This document shows positions 40,737-49,794 of a stretch of DNA of 63,472 bases, piece by piece. Below the pieces are notes generated by a model, which made no database searches, was not told the DNA's origin, and saw nothing but the letters and a program-made list of their open reading frames with translations. The stretch comes from an uncultured Collinsella sp. (lineage in GTDB: Bacteria > Actinomycetota > Coriobacteriia > Coriobacteriales > Coriobacteriaceae). A program made the translations under genes and the position numbers. Location: positions 1 to 63,472 of the forward strand of contig CAKTVQ010000008.1 in the NCBI GenBank assembly GCA_934630375.1, given 5' to 3'. Position 1 is the first letter of the stretch. Every line of letters starts with the position of its first letter.

Positions 40737-42629
40737 TTACTGCTGCATTGGCATCAGCGGATTCTCGCGCGTGAGGAGATTCATGAACTCCTCGCCCGTG
40801 ATCGTCTCCTTCTTGTACAGGTAACGAGCCAGCTCATGGAGCTTAAACTTGTTCTCCTTGAGGATCTGCAGAGCGCGGTCATGCGCGTCCTCGATCAGCT
40901 TGGCGACGATCGCGTCGACGCGCTCGGCCGTACCGGGGGCGCAGGTGAGCGACGTGTCCTGGTTGAGGTAGGCATTCTGAACGGTACCGAGCGCCATCAT
41001 GCCAAACTCTTCCGACATACCAAAGCGCGTCACCATGTTGCGGGCGAGCTTGGTGGCCTGCTCGATATCATTGGCCGCGCCAGTCGTCATCTCGCCAAAG
41101 ATGAGCTCCTCGGCAGCACGTCCGCCGCAGTAGACGGCGAGCTTGTCGAGCACCTCCTGGCGCGTGGTCAGGAAGCGCTCGTCCTCCTCGACCTGCATGG
41201 TGTAGCCCAGAGCACCGCTCGTGCGCGGCACGATGGTAATCTTGGTGACCGGCGCGGAGCCCTTCTGGCGGGCAGCAACGATAGCGTGGCCGATCTCGTG
41301 GTAGGAAACGACCTGCTTCTCATGGTCGGACAGCACCGTGGATTTACGCTGCTGGCCGGCGATGACGACCTCCACCGACTCCTCAAAGTCGTCCTGGGTT
41401 GCACGCTTGCGACCCTCGCGGACGGCACGCAGGGCGCCCTCGTTGATGATATTGGCCAAGTCGGCGCCCGAGGCACCGGGCGTGGCGCGGGCAATCGCGG
41501 TCAGGTCAATCGGCGGCTGCGTCTTCACGCTCTTGGCATGCAACTCGAGGATGTTCTTACGGCCGGTCAGGTCGGGCAGCTCAACGGGGATGCGACGATC
41601 AAAACGACCAGGGCGCAGCAGGGCGGGGTCGAGGCTGTCGGGACGGTTGGTTGCGGCAAGGACAACGATGCCCTTGTGGTTATCGAAGCCATCCATCTCG
41701 GTCAGCAGCTGGTTGAGCGTCTGCTCGCGCTCGTCGTTGCCACTAAAGCCGCCGCCATCGCGCTTCTTACCGATGGTATCGATCTCATCGATAAAGACGA
41801 TACACGGGGCCTTTTCCTTGGCCTGCTTAAACAGGTCACGTACCTTAGCAGCGCCGCGACCGACAAACATCTCAACGAACTCAGAGCCCGAAATGCTAAA
41901 GAACGGCACGCCCGCCTCGCCGGCCACAGCCTTGGCAAGCAGGGTTTTACCGGTACCCGGAGGGCCGACAAGGAGGGCACCGCGCGGCAGCTTGGCGCCG
42001 ATCTCCTCGTAGCGCTGCGGCTTCTCCAGAAAGTCGACGACCTCCTTGAGGGACTCCTTGGCCTCTTCCTGACCGGCGACGTCCTTAAAGGTCACGCCCA
42101 CGTCCTTGGAGGCGATCACGCGCGCGCCGGACTTACCCAGTCCGCCACCGCCAAAACCGCCGCCGCCAAAGTTCATCGACGGGCCGTCATCGCCCATAGC
42201 CTTCTTCATGCGGCGGTTGAGCCACCAGCCGATAAGGAAGAAAATCGCCATCGGAAGAATGAGCGTGAGCAGGTAGTAGGTCATCAGACCCGAATTTTTA
42301 TCGGGAACGACCGACTCCAGCGACGCACCGGACTCCAGCACGCGATCGGTAAAGCCCGCATCGTTCGGCACGCCGGTCGTCTTGTAGGCGATATTCTCGT
42401 CCTCGCCCTTCTTGGTGTAATAAATCGTGTAATCGTCCGTGTTGTACTCGACCTTGTCGACACTCTTCTTATCAAGCGCTTTGACAAACGTCGAGTAATC
42501 GGTCTTCGTAATCTGCTGCGTGTGACCGATGTTGGGGAACAGAACGGTCGAGAGCACGAGGTAGACGACGAAGGCGATGAGCACGTAGAGGATCATATTC
42601 CGTCTACGTTTGTTGTCATCCATCTCCAT
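40737..42629 (-). CDS. ftsH: ATP-dependent zinc metalloprotease FtsH
   Basis: About 630 residues. Two membrane helices (near residues 12-32 and 120-140) flank an extracytoplasmic domain; a Gly-rich linker ([11 protein letters not shown]) leads to the AAA+ domain with Walker [12 protein letters not shown], Walker [12 protein letters not shown] and the SRH region, then the M41 protease domain with HEIGHAIVA and a downstream Asp. It degrades membrane and short-lived proteins. ATG at 42629 has GGAG 9 bases upstream; an ATG at 42644 is also in frame. Confidence 0.95.
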   Translation of the reverse strand: MEMDDNKRRRNMILYVLIAFVVYLVLSTVLFPNIGHTQQITKTDYSTFVKALDKKSVDKVEYNTDDYTIYYTKKGEDENIAYKTTGVPNDAGFTDRVLESGASLESVVPDKNSGLMTYYLLTLILPMAIFFLIGWWLNRRMKKAMGDDGPSMNFGGGGFGGGGLGKSGARVIASKDVGVTFKDVAGQEEAKESLKEVVDFLEKPQRYEEIGAKLPRGALLVGPPGTGKTLLAKAVAGEAGVPFFSISGSEFVEMFVGRGAAKVRDLFKQAKEKAPCIVFIDEIDTIGKKRDGGGFSGNDEREQTLNQLLTEMDGFDNHKGIVVLAATNRPDSLDPALLRPGRFDRRIPVELPDLTGRKNILELHAKSVKTQPPIDLTAIARATPGASGADLANIINEGALRAVREGRKRATQDDFEESVEVVIAGQQRKSTVLSDHEKQVVSYHEIGHAIVAARQKGSAPVTKITIVPRTSGALGYTMQVEEDERFLTTRQEVLDKLAVYCGGRAAEELIFGEMTTGAANDIEQATKLARNMVTRFGMSEEFGMMALGTVQNAYLNQDTSLTCAPGTAERVDAIVAKLIEDAHDRALQILKENKFKLHELARYLYKKETITGEEFMNLLTRENPLMPMQQ

Positions 42630-42721
42630 CTGCTTGAACTCCATCTACTGGGGTTGATAATGCTAACTAGAATACCCAACCCAGACGGCGATAAACCGAC
42701 GCACGGTACGAAAGGATAGAT

Positions 42722-43207
42722 ATGGCATCTCTGGAAGTCGGCAAGGTTCAAATCTATACGGGCGACGGCAAGGGCAAGACGACGGCTGCGCTGGGGCTCG
42801 CGCTGCGCGCCACGGGCTATGGACTTAACGTGCTCATGCTTCAGTTTGCCAAGAAGCTGCACTGCGCCGAACATGACGCAGCACCTCGATTGGGACTACG
42901 CATCGTACAGGCCGACCGCGACACGCCCGAAGCCTGTGCCGCACAGATCATGGAGCTGGCACGCGAGCAGATTAGCCAGGTCGACGTGCTGATCTTGGAT
43001 GAGCTGGGAGAAGCCATGCGACGGGGCTTTGTGACACACGAAGATGTCGAAGCGTTGATTGCGATGAAACCGACCACCACGGAGCTCGTGTTGACCGGGC
43101 GCGGCCTGCTGCCGCTGGCGGACCTCGCCGACCTGGTCACCGAAATGCGCCCCGTCAAGCACTACTTCGACGAAGGTCTCCTAGCCCGCCAAGGCATCGA
43201 ATACTAA
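42722..43207 (+). CDS. cobO: cob(I)yrinic acid a,c-diamide adenosyltransferase
   Basis: A 161-residue CobA/CobO/BtuR-type enzyme that makes adenosylcobalamin. The P-loop is IYTGDGKGKTTAALG, and the Walker B-like LILDELGEAM and LVLTGRG segments follow. Length is slightly short (usually 170-200) because the N-terminal tail is minimal. GAAAGGA is 5 bases before the ATG. No cobalamin riboswitch was recognised in the 76-base gap to ftsH. Confidence 0.92.
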   Translation: MASLEVGKVQIYTGDGKGKTTAALGLALRATGYGLNVLMLQFAKKLHCAEHDAAPRLGLRIVQADRDTPEACAAQIMELAREQISQVDVLILDELGEAMRRGFVTHEDVEALIAMKPTTTELVLTGRGLLPLADLADLVTEMRPVKHYFDEGLLARQGIEY

Positions 43208-43239
43208 TTGATCCGTTTCCCCATCCCCCACAGGACATA

Positions 43240-43308
43240 AAAATAAATTGCGGTGGAATAGTTCCTGTTTCGATGCCTCTAAGCACGAATCAGGAACTAT
43301 TTCACCGC
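43240..43308 (-). repeat. 18-pair hairpin repeat, likely terminator of the MATE gene
   Basis: The arms 43250-43267 and 43291-43308 are inverted copies differing at one base (a G-U pair in RNA), around a 23-base loop. On the minus strand AATTTATTTTTATG follows, which supports termination. One arm with its flank recurs at 364-384. The gap from 43208 to 43336 holds no gene. Confidence 0.7.
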
Positions 43309-43336
43309 GACTAAGCACGGGTACCCGATGGATGTG

Positions 43337-44686
43337 TTAGGCGGTGGCGCGGCCTAGCCAGTTGCCGCTGTGGTGGTAGATGGTGAACATCGTTGCCGTG
43401 ATGACCCAGGTTACGGGGTAGACCAACAGCAGGTGTTCGAGCGAGGGGTCGAAGGGCATGATCGCAAACACCCAGATCACCCTGAGCACGACGGTGCCAA
43501 AAATCGTGAGCACCATAGGCTGCAAGCTCACGCCGGCGCCGCGGATGGAACCCGAGGCGTTCTCGATAATCGAGAAAATCGCATAGAACGGCGCAATGAA
43601 ATGGAGGATGGTCGTGGTGTACGCCGAGATCGAAGCATCGTCGACAAACAGACGAGACAGCGGACCCGAGAACACCAGCAGCACGGCAGACAAGCCACCA
43701 ATAAGCATAAACGACAGTATAAGCGACGTATGGTAGCCCTTGCGCATGCGCTCGTAATTGCGCGCGCCAAAGTTCTGCGCCGAGAACGTGGTGATCGACA
43801 CGCCGAGCGCCTCGGTAACCATCCAGACAATGCCATCCAGGCGGCCCGAAAGACCCCACGCCGTGGTGACATCGGCGCCAAACGAGTTGACCGACACCTG
43901 AATCAAAACGTTGGAAATCGAATACGCAGCAGACTGAAAGCCAAGCGGCAGACCACATGAGATCATACTCTTACAAATGCCAGGATCAATGCCGAGTTTG
44001 GACAGTGAAAGCCGCCACGCACCCGGTGCGTGCATCATACGAATCACGATCATCGTGGCGTTGGAGCAAATGGTCAGCGCCACCGCGATGCCACAGCCCA
44101 GAGCCTCCATATGAAGCACGGCAACGAAGATGACATCCAGCACCGCATTAACAAGGCAGCCGGAAGCGATGATCACAGCAGGCCCGCGCGTGTCGCCCAC
44201 GGCGCGCAGCAATGCCGTTCCCATATTGAGCAGCAGCGCCGCAACCATGGCGGCAAAATAGCAACGGGCATAGGCCACGCCCTCGGCCAATAGTTCATGC
44301 GGCGTGTTCATCAGCACCAGCATGGGCTCAACGAACACTATGCCAAGAATCGAGAAAACGATACCGCCCACCAGCGCGAGCGTCATGGCCGTATGGACCG
44401 ATCGGCTCAGGCGCTCGTCATCGTGCTGACCAAAAAACTGGCCCGTAATGACCGCACAGCCGGCACCCACACCGACGCAAAAACCAATGCAGAGCTCCGT
44501 AAGCACCATCGTGGCCTGAATGCCACCCAGCGCGAGCTTACCGCCAAACTGACCGACGATATACGTACCGATAAGCGTGTAAGCCTGCTGAAAAAACGAG
44601 CTAAAGAAGATAGGGACGCACAGCGAAAGCAGCTGCTGCCAAATGACACCCTGCGTCACATCGATAGCCGTAGATTTCTTAGCCAC
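43337..44686 (-). CDS. MATE family multidrug/metabolite exporter
   Basis: About 449 residues with twelve expected membrane segments in two homologous halves, typical of MATE antiporters (QLLSLCVPIFFSSFFQQAYTLI at the start with the conserved QQ, later ISCGLPLGFQSAAYSISN). These proteins exchange cations for drugs or metabolites. A GTG at 44686 with GGGGAGGG just upstream is the better start than an ATG at 44719. A promoter with two flanking direct repeats lies upstream. Confidence 0.9.
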   Translation of the reverse strand: MAKKSTAIDVTQGVIWQQLLSLCVPIFFSSFFQQAYTLIGTYIVGQFGGKLALGGIQATMVLTELCIGFCVGVGAGCAVITGQFFGQHDDERLSRSVHTAMTLALVGGIVFSILGIVFVEPMLVLMNTPHELLAEGVAYARCYFAAMVAALLLNMGTALLRAVGDTRGPAVIIASGCLVNAVLDVIFVAVLHMEALGCGIAVALTICSNATMIVIRMMHAPGAWRLSLSKLGIDPGICKSMISCGLPLGFQSAAYSISNVLIQVSVNSFGADVTTAWGLSGRLDGIVWMVTEALGVSITTFSAQNFGARNYERMRKGYHTSLILSFMLIGGLSAVLLVFSGPLSRLFVDDASISAYTTTILHFIAPFYAIFSIIENASGSIRGAGVSLQPMVLTIFGTVVLRVIWVFAIMPFDPSLEHLLLVYPVTWVITATMFTIYHHSGNWLGRATA

Positions 44687-44706
44687 ACGCCCTCCCCACC
44701 AGCGTA

Positions 44707-44775
44707 CGTCGACCGACAAAATAGCAATTTAAGACCGAAGTCAATAGCAGCTTAGCACCGACCGGCGTCGACCGA
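44707..44775 (-). promoter_or_regulatory. MATE gene promoter flanked by paired direct repeats
   Basis: On the minus strand TTGACT (44739-44744) and TATTTT (44718-44723) are 15 bases apart. TCGGTCGACG occurs at 44766-44775 (upstream of -35) and again at 44707-44716 (at the start site), 59 bases apart, a layout expected of repressor sites. The binding protein is unknown. Confidence 0.45.
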
Positions 44776-44811
44776 AACACCCCGAGTCAGAGCCCGGTGC
44801 GAACTATCTGC

Positions 44812-45726
44812 CTAGTGATACAAACCCGGCTGATAGTGGTACTCATTGCTCATGTGCGGGCACAGCTGCCAAAAGGCGACGGCACTCGCCGCGGCCACGT
44901 TGAGCGAATCGACCCCGTGCGCCATCGGAATGCGCACGGCGCGGTCGCAGCCCGCGATGGTCTTGGCGCCCAAGCCGGCACCCTCGGTGCCCATAAAGAT
45001 CGCGAGGCGGTCAATCTCCTGCAGCGCAGAATCGTCCAACGAAACGGAGTCGTCCGTCAGCGCCATAGCGGCACAGGAGAACCCGGCATTGTGCAGCGCA
45101 GCCAGGCCATCGTGCGGCCATACGCGCGCCTCGCTGCCAATACGCGTCCACGGCACCTGAAACACCGTGCCCATGCTCACACGAGCCGAGCGACGATACA
45201 GCGGATCGCAACACGTAGGGCTGACCAAAATACCGTCAACGTTCAATGCGGCCGCCGAACGGAAAATCGCGCCCACATTGGTATGGTCGACAATGCCCTC
45301 GAGCACGCATACGCGCACAGGGCGCTCCCCCGCCGCCTCGACGACGCCGTCGAGAAACTCATCGACCGGAATCTGTCGCGGGCGACGGAAGGCCGCCAGC
45401 GCACCGCGCGTCACGTTAAAACCCGTCAACTGCTCCATGAGCTCCATGGAGGCCACGAACACAGGAACCGGACCCGCGCCCTCGCGCACAACCAGGCGCT
45501 CAAACAGCGGCATCATCTGATCGAGCCAGCGTTCGCCCAAAAGAAAGCTCACCGGCTGGTATCCGGCACGCACCGCGCGCTCAATAACCTTGGCACTCTC
45601 GGCGATAAAGATGCCCTTTTGCGGCTCCAACACGCAGCGCAGCTCGCGCTCGGTCAGTCGCACGTAGGCATCGAGCCGCTCGTCCTCGAGCGAATCAATT
45701 CGCAGAACCTCAACGGCATCAGTCAT
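44812..45726 (-). CDS. TrmH/SpoU family RNA 2'-O-methyltransferase
   Basis: About 304 residues: an N-terminal L7Ae/L30e-like substrate-binding domain (FIAESAKVIERAVRAGY) and a SPOUT knot domain with GIVDHTNVGAIFRSAAAL, FMGTEGAGLG and DSLNVAAASAVAFW, the three SpoU motifs. The target nucleotide in rRNA or tRNA is not known. ATG at 45726 fits the family start, though the ribosome site is poor; an ATG at 45759 is also in frame. Confidence 0.88.
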   Translation of the reverse strand: MTDAVEVLRIDSLEDERLDAYVRLTERELRCVLEPQKGIFIAESAKVIERAVRAGYQPVSFLLGERWLDQMMPLFERLVVREGAGPVPVFVASMELMEQLTGFNVTRGALAAFRRPRQIPVDEFLDGVVEAAGERPVRVCVLEGIVDHTNVGAIFRSAAALNVDGILVSPTCCDPLYRRSARVSMGTVFQVPWTRIGSEARVWPHDGLAALHNAGFSCAAMALTDDSVSLDDSALQEIDRLAIFMGTEGAGLGAKTIAGCDRAVRIPMAHGVDSLNVAAASAVAFWQLCPHMSNEYHYQPGLYH

Positions 45727-45835
45727 AGCAGCCAGCCAGCACCCTTCTTTACAGCACATCTATACCAAACGAGGCGACGCCAGGCGCCGCCCCTCAATCA
45801 TTCCAACCCGATAATTACGTGGGCAAATAGGAGAT

Positions 45836-46354
45836 TTACACCTCAACGCGACGATACGTCACGAACTCATAATCGAGGCCTTCGTCACCCTCGCCCGCGG
45901 CAATCGTGGCAACCCCTTCGCGCCGCGCAACTTCCCACGCGGGATCGGCGTCCAAGTCGGGAAAGTACGTGTCCACGGGATGGACGCAGTGGTTATGCGT
46001 GACCTCGGCCTCCACGCAGTACGGCAAAAACTGCCGATAGACATCGCCGCCACCGATAACCCACGCAACGGGCTCGTCGGCAACCGCGGCGAGCGCCTCG
46101 CCGATACTATGCACCACGTCGACGCCCTCGGGCGTAAAATCCTCGTCGCGCGTGAGCACGATATTGCGACGATTCTTGAGCGGACGTCCACCGGGAAAAC
46201 TCAGCAGCGTCTTGCGTCCCATGATGACCGGACAGCCCTTGGTACACGCCACAAAATGGCGCATGTCGGCGCGATTGGACACGACCATGTCGCCCTCGCA
46301 GCCAATGCCCCAGTCGTCACACACGGCGACGATGGCAGAAAGCTTACACGTCAT
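45836..46354 (-). CDS. folA: dihydrofolate reductase
   Basis: About 172 residues. It has the DHFR landmarks LSAIVAVCDDWGIGCEGDM, VIMGRKTLLSF (NADPH binding), RRNIVLTRD and WVIGGGDVYRQF. It regenerates tetrahydrofolate used up by thymidylate synthase, encoded immediately upstream. AGGTGG lies 5 bases before the ATG at 46354, with the start 9 bases after the thyA stop. Confidence 0.93.
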   Translation of the reverse strand: MTCKLSAIVAVCDDWGIGCEGDMVVSNRADMRHFVACTKGCPVIMGRKTLLSFPGGRPLKNRRNIVLTRDEDFTPEGVDVVHSIGEALAAVADEPVAWVIGGGDVYRQFLPYCVEAEVTHNHCVHPVDTYFPDLDADPAWEVARREGVATIAAGEGDEGLDYEFVTYRRVEV

Positions 46355-46363
46355 ACCTGCCAC

Positions 46364-47212
46364 CTATACCGCAATGGGGATGTTCTTGACCTGCGGGCCG
46401 TGCTCGTAGCCCTCGACGATCAGGTCGTCGGTCGTAAACGCGTAGAAATCGTGCACATCGGGGTTAAGCGTTACCTTGGGCGCCGCAAACTGCGGACGCT
46501 CGATAAGCTCGCGGACGATATCGACATGACGGTCGTAAATGTGTGCATCGGCGATCACGTGCAGCAGCTCGCCGGGAATCATATCGACCGACTGCGCAAC
46601 CATCATGAGCAGAATGGCGTACTGGCACACGTTCCAGTTATTCGCGGCCAAAATGTCCTGGCTGCGCTGGTTGAGAATCATGTTGAGCGTCGGTTTGTCA
46701 TCCTGCGGGCGCTGCGTCACGTTATAGGTCACGCTGTACGCACACGGATACAGGTGCATCTCGGACAGGTCGCTAAACACATAGGTATTCGTCATAATGC
46801 GGCGGCTGTACGGCGTGTTCTTAAGGTCGTAAAGCACGCGATCCATCTGGTCAAAGTCGCCCTCGGCATAATGGCTCTTCTGGCCAATCTGGTACCCGTA
46901 GGCCTTGCCGATGGAGCCGGTCTCGTCGGCCCACTCATCCCAAATATGGCTGTTGAGGTCATGGACGTTATTGGACTTCTTTTGATAGATCCACAGGATC
47001 TCGTCCATGGCGGACTTGAGCGCCGTTCGACGCAGCGTAAGCGCGGGGAACTCCTCGCGCAGGTCGTAGCGCGCCGTAACGCCAAAGTTTTTAATGGTAT
47101 AGGCAGGGGTGCCGTCTTCCCACACCGGACGGACCTTTTGGCCCTCGGTGGTGGTGCCATGGTCCAGAATATCGCGGCACATGGATACAAACTGTTGATC
47201 AGCCTTGCTCAT
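46364..47212 (-). CDS. thyA: thymidylate synthase
   Basis: A 282-residue enzyme making dTMP from dUMP. The catalytic Cys is in HLYPCAYSVTYNV, the phosphate-binding region in NQRSQDILAANNWNV, and the HIYDRHVD motif contacts dUMP. Several positions differ from the E. coli type (YPC rather than PPC), so it belongs to a divergent ThyA branch. The ATG at 47212 follows GGGAGGG by 3 bases. thyA-folA is a common operon. Confidence 0.93.
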   Translation of the reverse strand: MSKADQQFVSMCRDILDHGTTTEGQKVRPVWEDGTPAYTIKNFGVTARYDLREEFPALTLRRTALKSAMDEILWIYQKKSNNVHDLNSHIWDEWADETGSIGKAYGYQIGQKSHYAEGDFDQMDRVLYDLKNTPYSRRIMTNTYVFSDLSEMHLYPCAYSVTYNVTQRPQDDKPTLNMILNQRSQDILAANNWNVCQYAILLMMVAQSVDMIPGELLHVIADAHIYDRHVDIVRELIERPQFAAPKVTLNPDVHDFYAFTTDDLIVEGYEHGPQVKNIPIAV

Positions 47213-47350
47213 TGACCCTCCCGTCAGTCGCCTATAAGCGATTTTTATTGTAGCCCAGGCGCGCAGTGTCGGATTGGACACTTGGGTCGGCACACGCAAT
47301 GCACGGCAGTATGGCCCCATAATCGCAAACGCAGCGGCTTAGCCTTTTTC

Positions 47351-47415
47351 TGACATATGCCAGAAATACCTTGCGTGGTTCCTCATGCGCGCTATTCTAT
47401 TGTTGACATATGTCA
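47351..47415 (+). promoter_or_regulatory. promoter with paired TGACATATGTCA-type palindromes before the DUF134-NifX gene
   Basis: TGACATATGCCA (47351-47362) and the perfect palindrome TGACATATGTCA (47404-47415) are 53 bases apart, about five helical turns. Between them lie TTGCGT (47371-47376) and TATTCT (47393-47398) with a 16-base spacer. The start site falls in the right-hand palindrome, so binding there would block transcription; autoregulation by the HTH protein is a reasonable guess. Confidence 0.6.
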
Positions 47416-47429
47416 GGTTTGGAGTGTGT

Positions 47430-48194
47430 ATGGCAGGAAGACGCGAAAAACTGCGCCGCGTTGGGATCATCCCCGAATATCGTGGCTTTACCCCCGATGG
47501 CCTGGCCAGCGGAGACGCGATCGACATGACGGTCGATGAGCTCGAAGTCCTGCGCCTGTGCGACCTGGAAGGCCTCAATCAGGAGGCTGTCGCCCAGCAA
47601 ATGGGCATCGCCCGCGCCACCGTGACGGCCATCTGCAGCCGCGCACATCGCAAGGTGGCAAACGCGCTGGTCAACGGGCGGGCGCTCGTCATCGAGGGCG
47701 GCACTATCGCGTACTCCCCCATCACCGCAACGACGGCCGCATGGCCAGCAAAGGAGGTCGGCGCCATGAGGGTGGCAACGACGTACGACAACGGCAACAT
47801 CTTTATGCACTTTGGCCGTAGCGAGCAGTTCAAGATCTACGACATCCAGGATGGCAAGGTGCTCAACGAACAGGTCGTGGGCACCGGCGGCACCGGTCAC
47901 GGCGCATTGGCGGGCCTGCTTGCCAACGGCGGCGTCGACACGCTCATCTGCGGCGGTATCGGCGGCGGCGCCATCAACGCGCTCACCCAGGCCGGCATCA
48001 CGGTCTACGCGGGCGCCCAGGGCAGCTGCGACGCCTGCGTCGAGGCCCTTATCGCGGGCACGCTCGCGCAGACCGGCGAGGCCACCTGCGACTGCCATGG
48101 TCACGACCACGAGCACGCCCACGAGCATGGCGAGTCCTGCGGCTGCCACGGTCACCACGAGCACGAGGGCCACGAAGGCTGCGGCTGCCACTAA
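47430..48194 (+). CDS. DUF134 helix-turn-helix protein fused to a NifX/NifB-type cofactor-binding domain with His/Cys-rich tail
   Basis: A 254-residue fusion. Residues 1-95 are a DUF134 domain with a sigma-region-4-like HTH (LNQEAVAQQMGIARATVTAI). Residues 115-212 resemble the dinitrogenase iron-molybdenum cofactor-binding family (MHFGRSEQFKIYDI, LICGGIGGGAINALTQAG). The last ~40 residues are packed with His and Cys, suggesting metal binding. ATG at 47430 has GGAG 5 bases upstream. A stronger site, AAGGAGG (47751-47757), lies 8 bases before an in-frame ATG at 47766 (Met113), so a shorter ~142-residue product is likely. The family name does not mean nitrogen fixation occurs. Confidence 0.85.
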   Translation: MAGRREKLRRVGIIPEYRGFTPDGLASGDAIDMTVDELEVLRLCDLEGLNQEAVAQQMGIARATVTAICSRAHRKVANALVNGRALVIEGGTIAYSPITATTAAWPAKEVGAMRVATTYDNGNIFMHFGRSEQFKIYDIQDGKVLNEQVVGTGGTGHGALAGLLANGGVDTLICGGIGGGAINALTQAGITVYAGAQGSCDACVEALIAGTLAQTGEATCDCHGHDHEHAHEHGESCGCHGHHEHEGHEGCGCH

Positions 48195-48240
48195 CGACAC
48201 GGCACCGCAACCACAGGCCGCTCAATCAAATAAAAGCAGC

Positions 48241-48274
48241 GAAGGCCGCCTGGGACATAATCCGGGCGGCCTTC
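48241..48274. terminator. hairpin terminator between convergent DUF134-NifX and ffh genes
   Basis: GAAGGCCGCC (48241-48250) pairs with GGCGGCCTTC (48265-48274). T-richness is moderate on the minus strand (GCTGCTTTTATTT) and poor on the plus strand, so it probably serves ffh best. Confidence 0.65.
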
Positions 48275-48299
48275 ACCATATCAAGCTGCGCGTACAGCC

Positions 48300-49784
48300 C
48301 TACTTTTTATTGCGCATCTGCGCTTCCATCTGACGCAGCAGGTCCATATCGGACTTGGGACCGCCCGTTCCCAAGCCACCCAGGCCGCCCATGCCGCCCA
48401 GACCCATGGCATCCAGACCGGGAATATTGGGCATGCGCATCTTCTTGCCCTTCTTACCCTTTTTGCCCTTCTTGCCACCAGCCTGCGCCTGATTGGCCAT
48501 CGTGCGCATACGGCCCATCATCTTGTTCATCTCGCCCCACTGCTTCATAAGACTGTTGACCTCGGTGGGGGTCACGCCGGCGCCCTTGGCAATGCGGGCA
48601 CGGCGCTGGCCGTTGATGATAGAGGGACGCAGGCGCTCCTCCTTGGTCATCGACATGATGATGGCCTCGTTCTTATCGAAGATGCCCTCGTCCAGGTTGC
48701 CGCCCATCTGGTTGAGCGCGCGCTGACCGCCGGGAAGCATGCCCAGGATACCCTTCATGCCGCCCATCTTTTTGACAGCCTTCATCTGGTCGAGCATGTC
48801 GTTCATGGTAAAGCCCTCGCGCAGCATACGTTCGGCAGCCTCGAGCTGCTCGGCATCGGCCGCTTCCTGGGCCTTCTCGATGATACCGACGACGTCGCCC
48901 ATGCCCAGAATGCGCTTGGCCATGCGATCGGGATAGAACGGCTCGAGCGAATCGGGCTTCTCGCCCATACTCACGAACTTGATGGGCTTACCGGTCACCT
49001 GACGAACCGAAAGCGCGCCACCGCCACGGGCGTCACCGTCAAGCTTGGAGATGATCACGCCGTCAAAGTCAGTGCGCTCCGCAAAGGTCGAAACGACGTT
49101 GACGATGTCCTGGCCGGTCATGGCGTCGACGACCATCAGCACCTGGTCGGGCTTGACGGCCTTCTTGATGTCGACGGCCTCCTGCATCATCTGCTCATCG
49201 ATCTGCAGACGGCCGGCGGTATCGACGATGACAACATCACGCAGGTGGTCGACGGCCTCTTGGATGGCACCCTTAGCAATGTCGACTGGGTGCGCACCAT
49301 CGCCGCGGAAGACCGGCACGCCGATCTCGCCGCCGAGCGTGGCCAGCTGGTCGGCAGCGGCGGGACGGTAGACGTCGCACGCGGCGAGCAGCGGCGAGCG
49401 GCCTTGCTTCTTGAGCAGGTAGGCAAGCTTTACGGCAGCCGTAGTCTTACCGGAGCCCTGCAGGCCCACAAGCATGATGACGTTAGGGATACGGTTGCTA
49501 AAGACGAGCTTGCTCTCGGTGGAGCCGAGCATCTCGGTGAGCTCGTCGAGCACGATTTTGACGACGTTTTGCGCCGGCGACAGCGACTCCATGACCTCGG
49601 CGGTCATGCAGCGTTCCTTCGTCTTGGCGACGAACTCCTTGACGACCTTAAAGTTGACGTCGGCCTCGAGCAGCGCCATGCGAATGTCGCGCATAGCCGA
49701 AGTGATATCGGCCTCGGTCAGCTTACCCTTACCGCGCAGGCGGTCAAATGTGTCGTTGAGGCGATCGCTCAGAGAATCAAACAC
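48300..49784 (-). CDS. ffh: signal recognition particle protein Ffh (SRP54)
   Basis: A 494-residue GTPase that binds SRP RNA and signal peptides. N domain, then the G domain with GLQGSGKTTAAVKLAY, DTAGRLQIDEQMM and SKLDGDARGGGAL, then the methionine-rich M domain (MNDMLDQMKAVKKMGGM) and a Lys/Gly/Met-rich tail. It follows ftsY by 10 bases, so its two partners in targeting are co-transcribed. Confidence 0.96.
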   Translation of the reverse strand: MFDSLSDRLNDTFDRLRGKGKLTEADITSAMRDIRMALLEADVNFKVVKEFVAKTKERCMTAEVMESLSPAQNVVKIVLDELTEMLGSTESKLVFSNRIPNVIMLVGLQGSGKTTAAVKLAYLLKKQGRSPLLAACDVYRPAAADQLATLGGEIGVPVFRGDGAHPVDIAKGAIQEAVDHLRDVVIVDTAGRLQIDEQMMQEAVDIKKAVKPDQVLMVVDAMTGQDIVNVVSTFAERTDFDGVIISKLDGDARGGGALSVRQVTGKPIKFVSMGEKPDSLEPFYPDRMAKRILGMGDVVGIIEKAQEAADAEQLEAAERMLREGFTMNDMLDQMKAVKKMGGMKGILGMLPGGQRALNQMGGNLDEGIFDKNEAIIMSMTKEERLRPSIINGQRRARIAKGAGVTPTEVNSLMKQWGEMNKMMGRMRTMANQAQAGGKKGKKGKKGKKMRMPNIPGLDAMGLGGMGGLGGLGTGGPKSDMDLLRQMEAQMRNKK

Positions 49785-49794
49785 TAGTCACTCC

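Noticed and set aside
47430..48194. Nitrogen fixation function from the NifX-like domain
   Set aside because: No nif structural or assembly genes are nearby; this domain family is widespread in non-fixing anaerobes.
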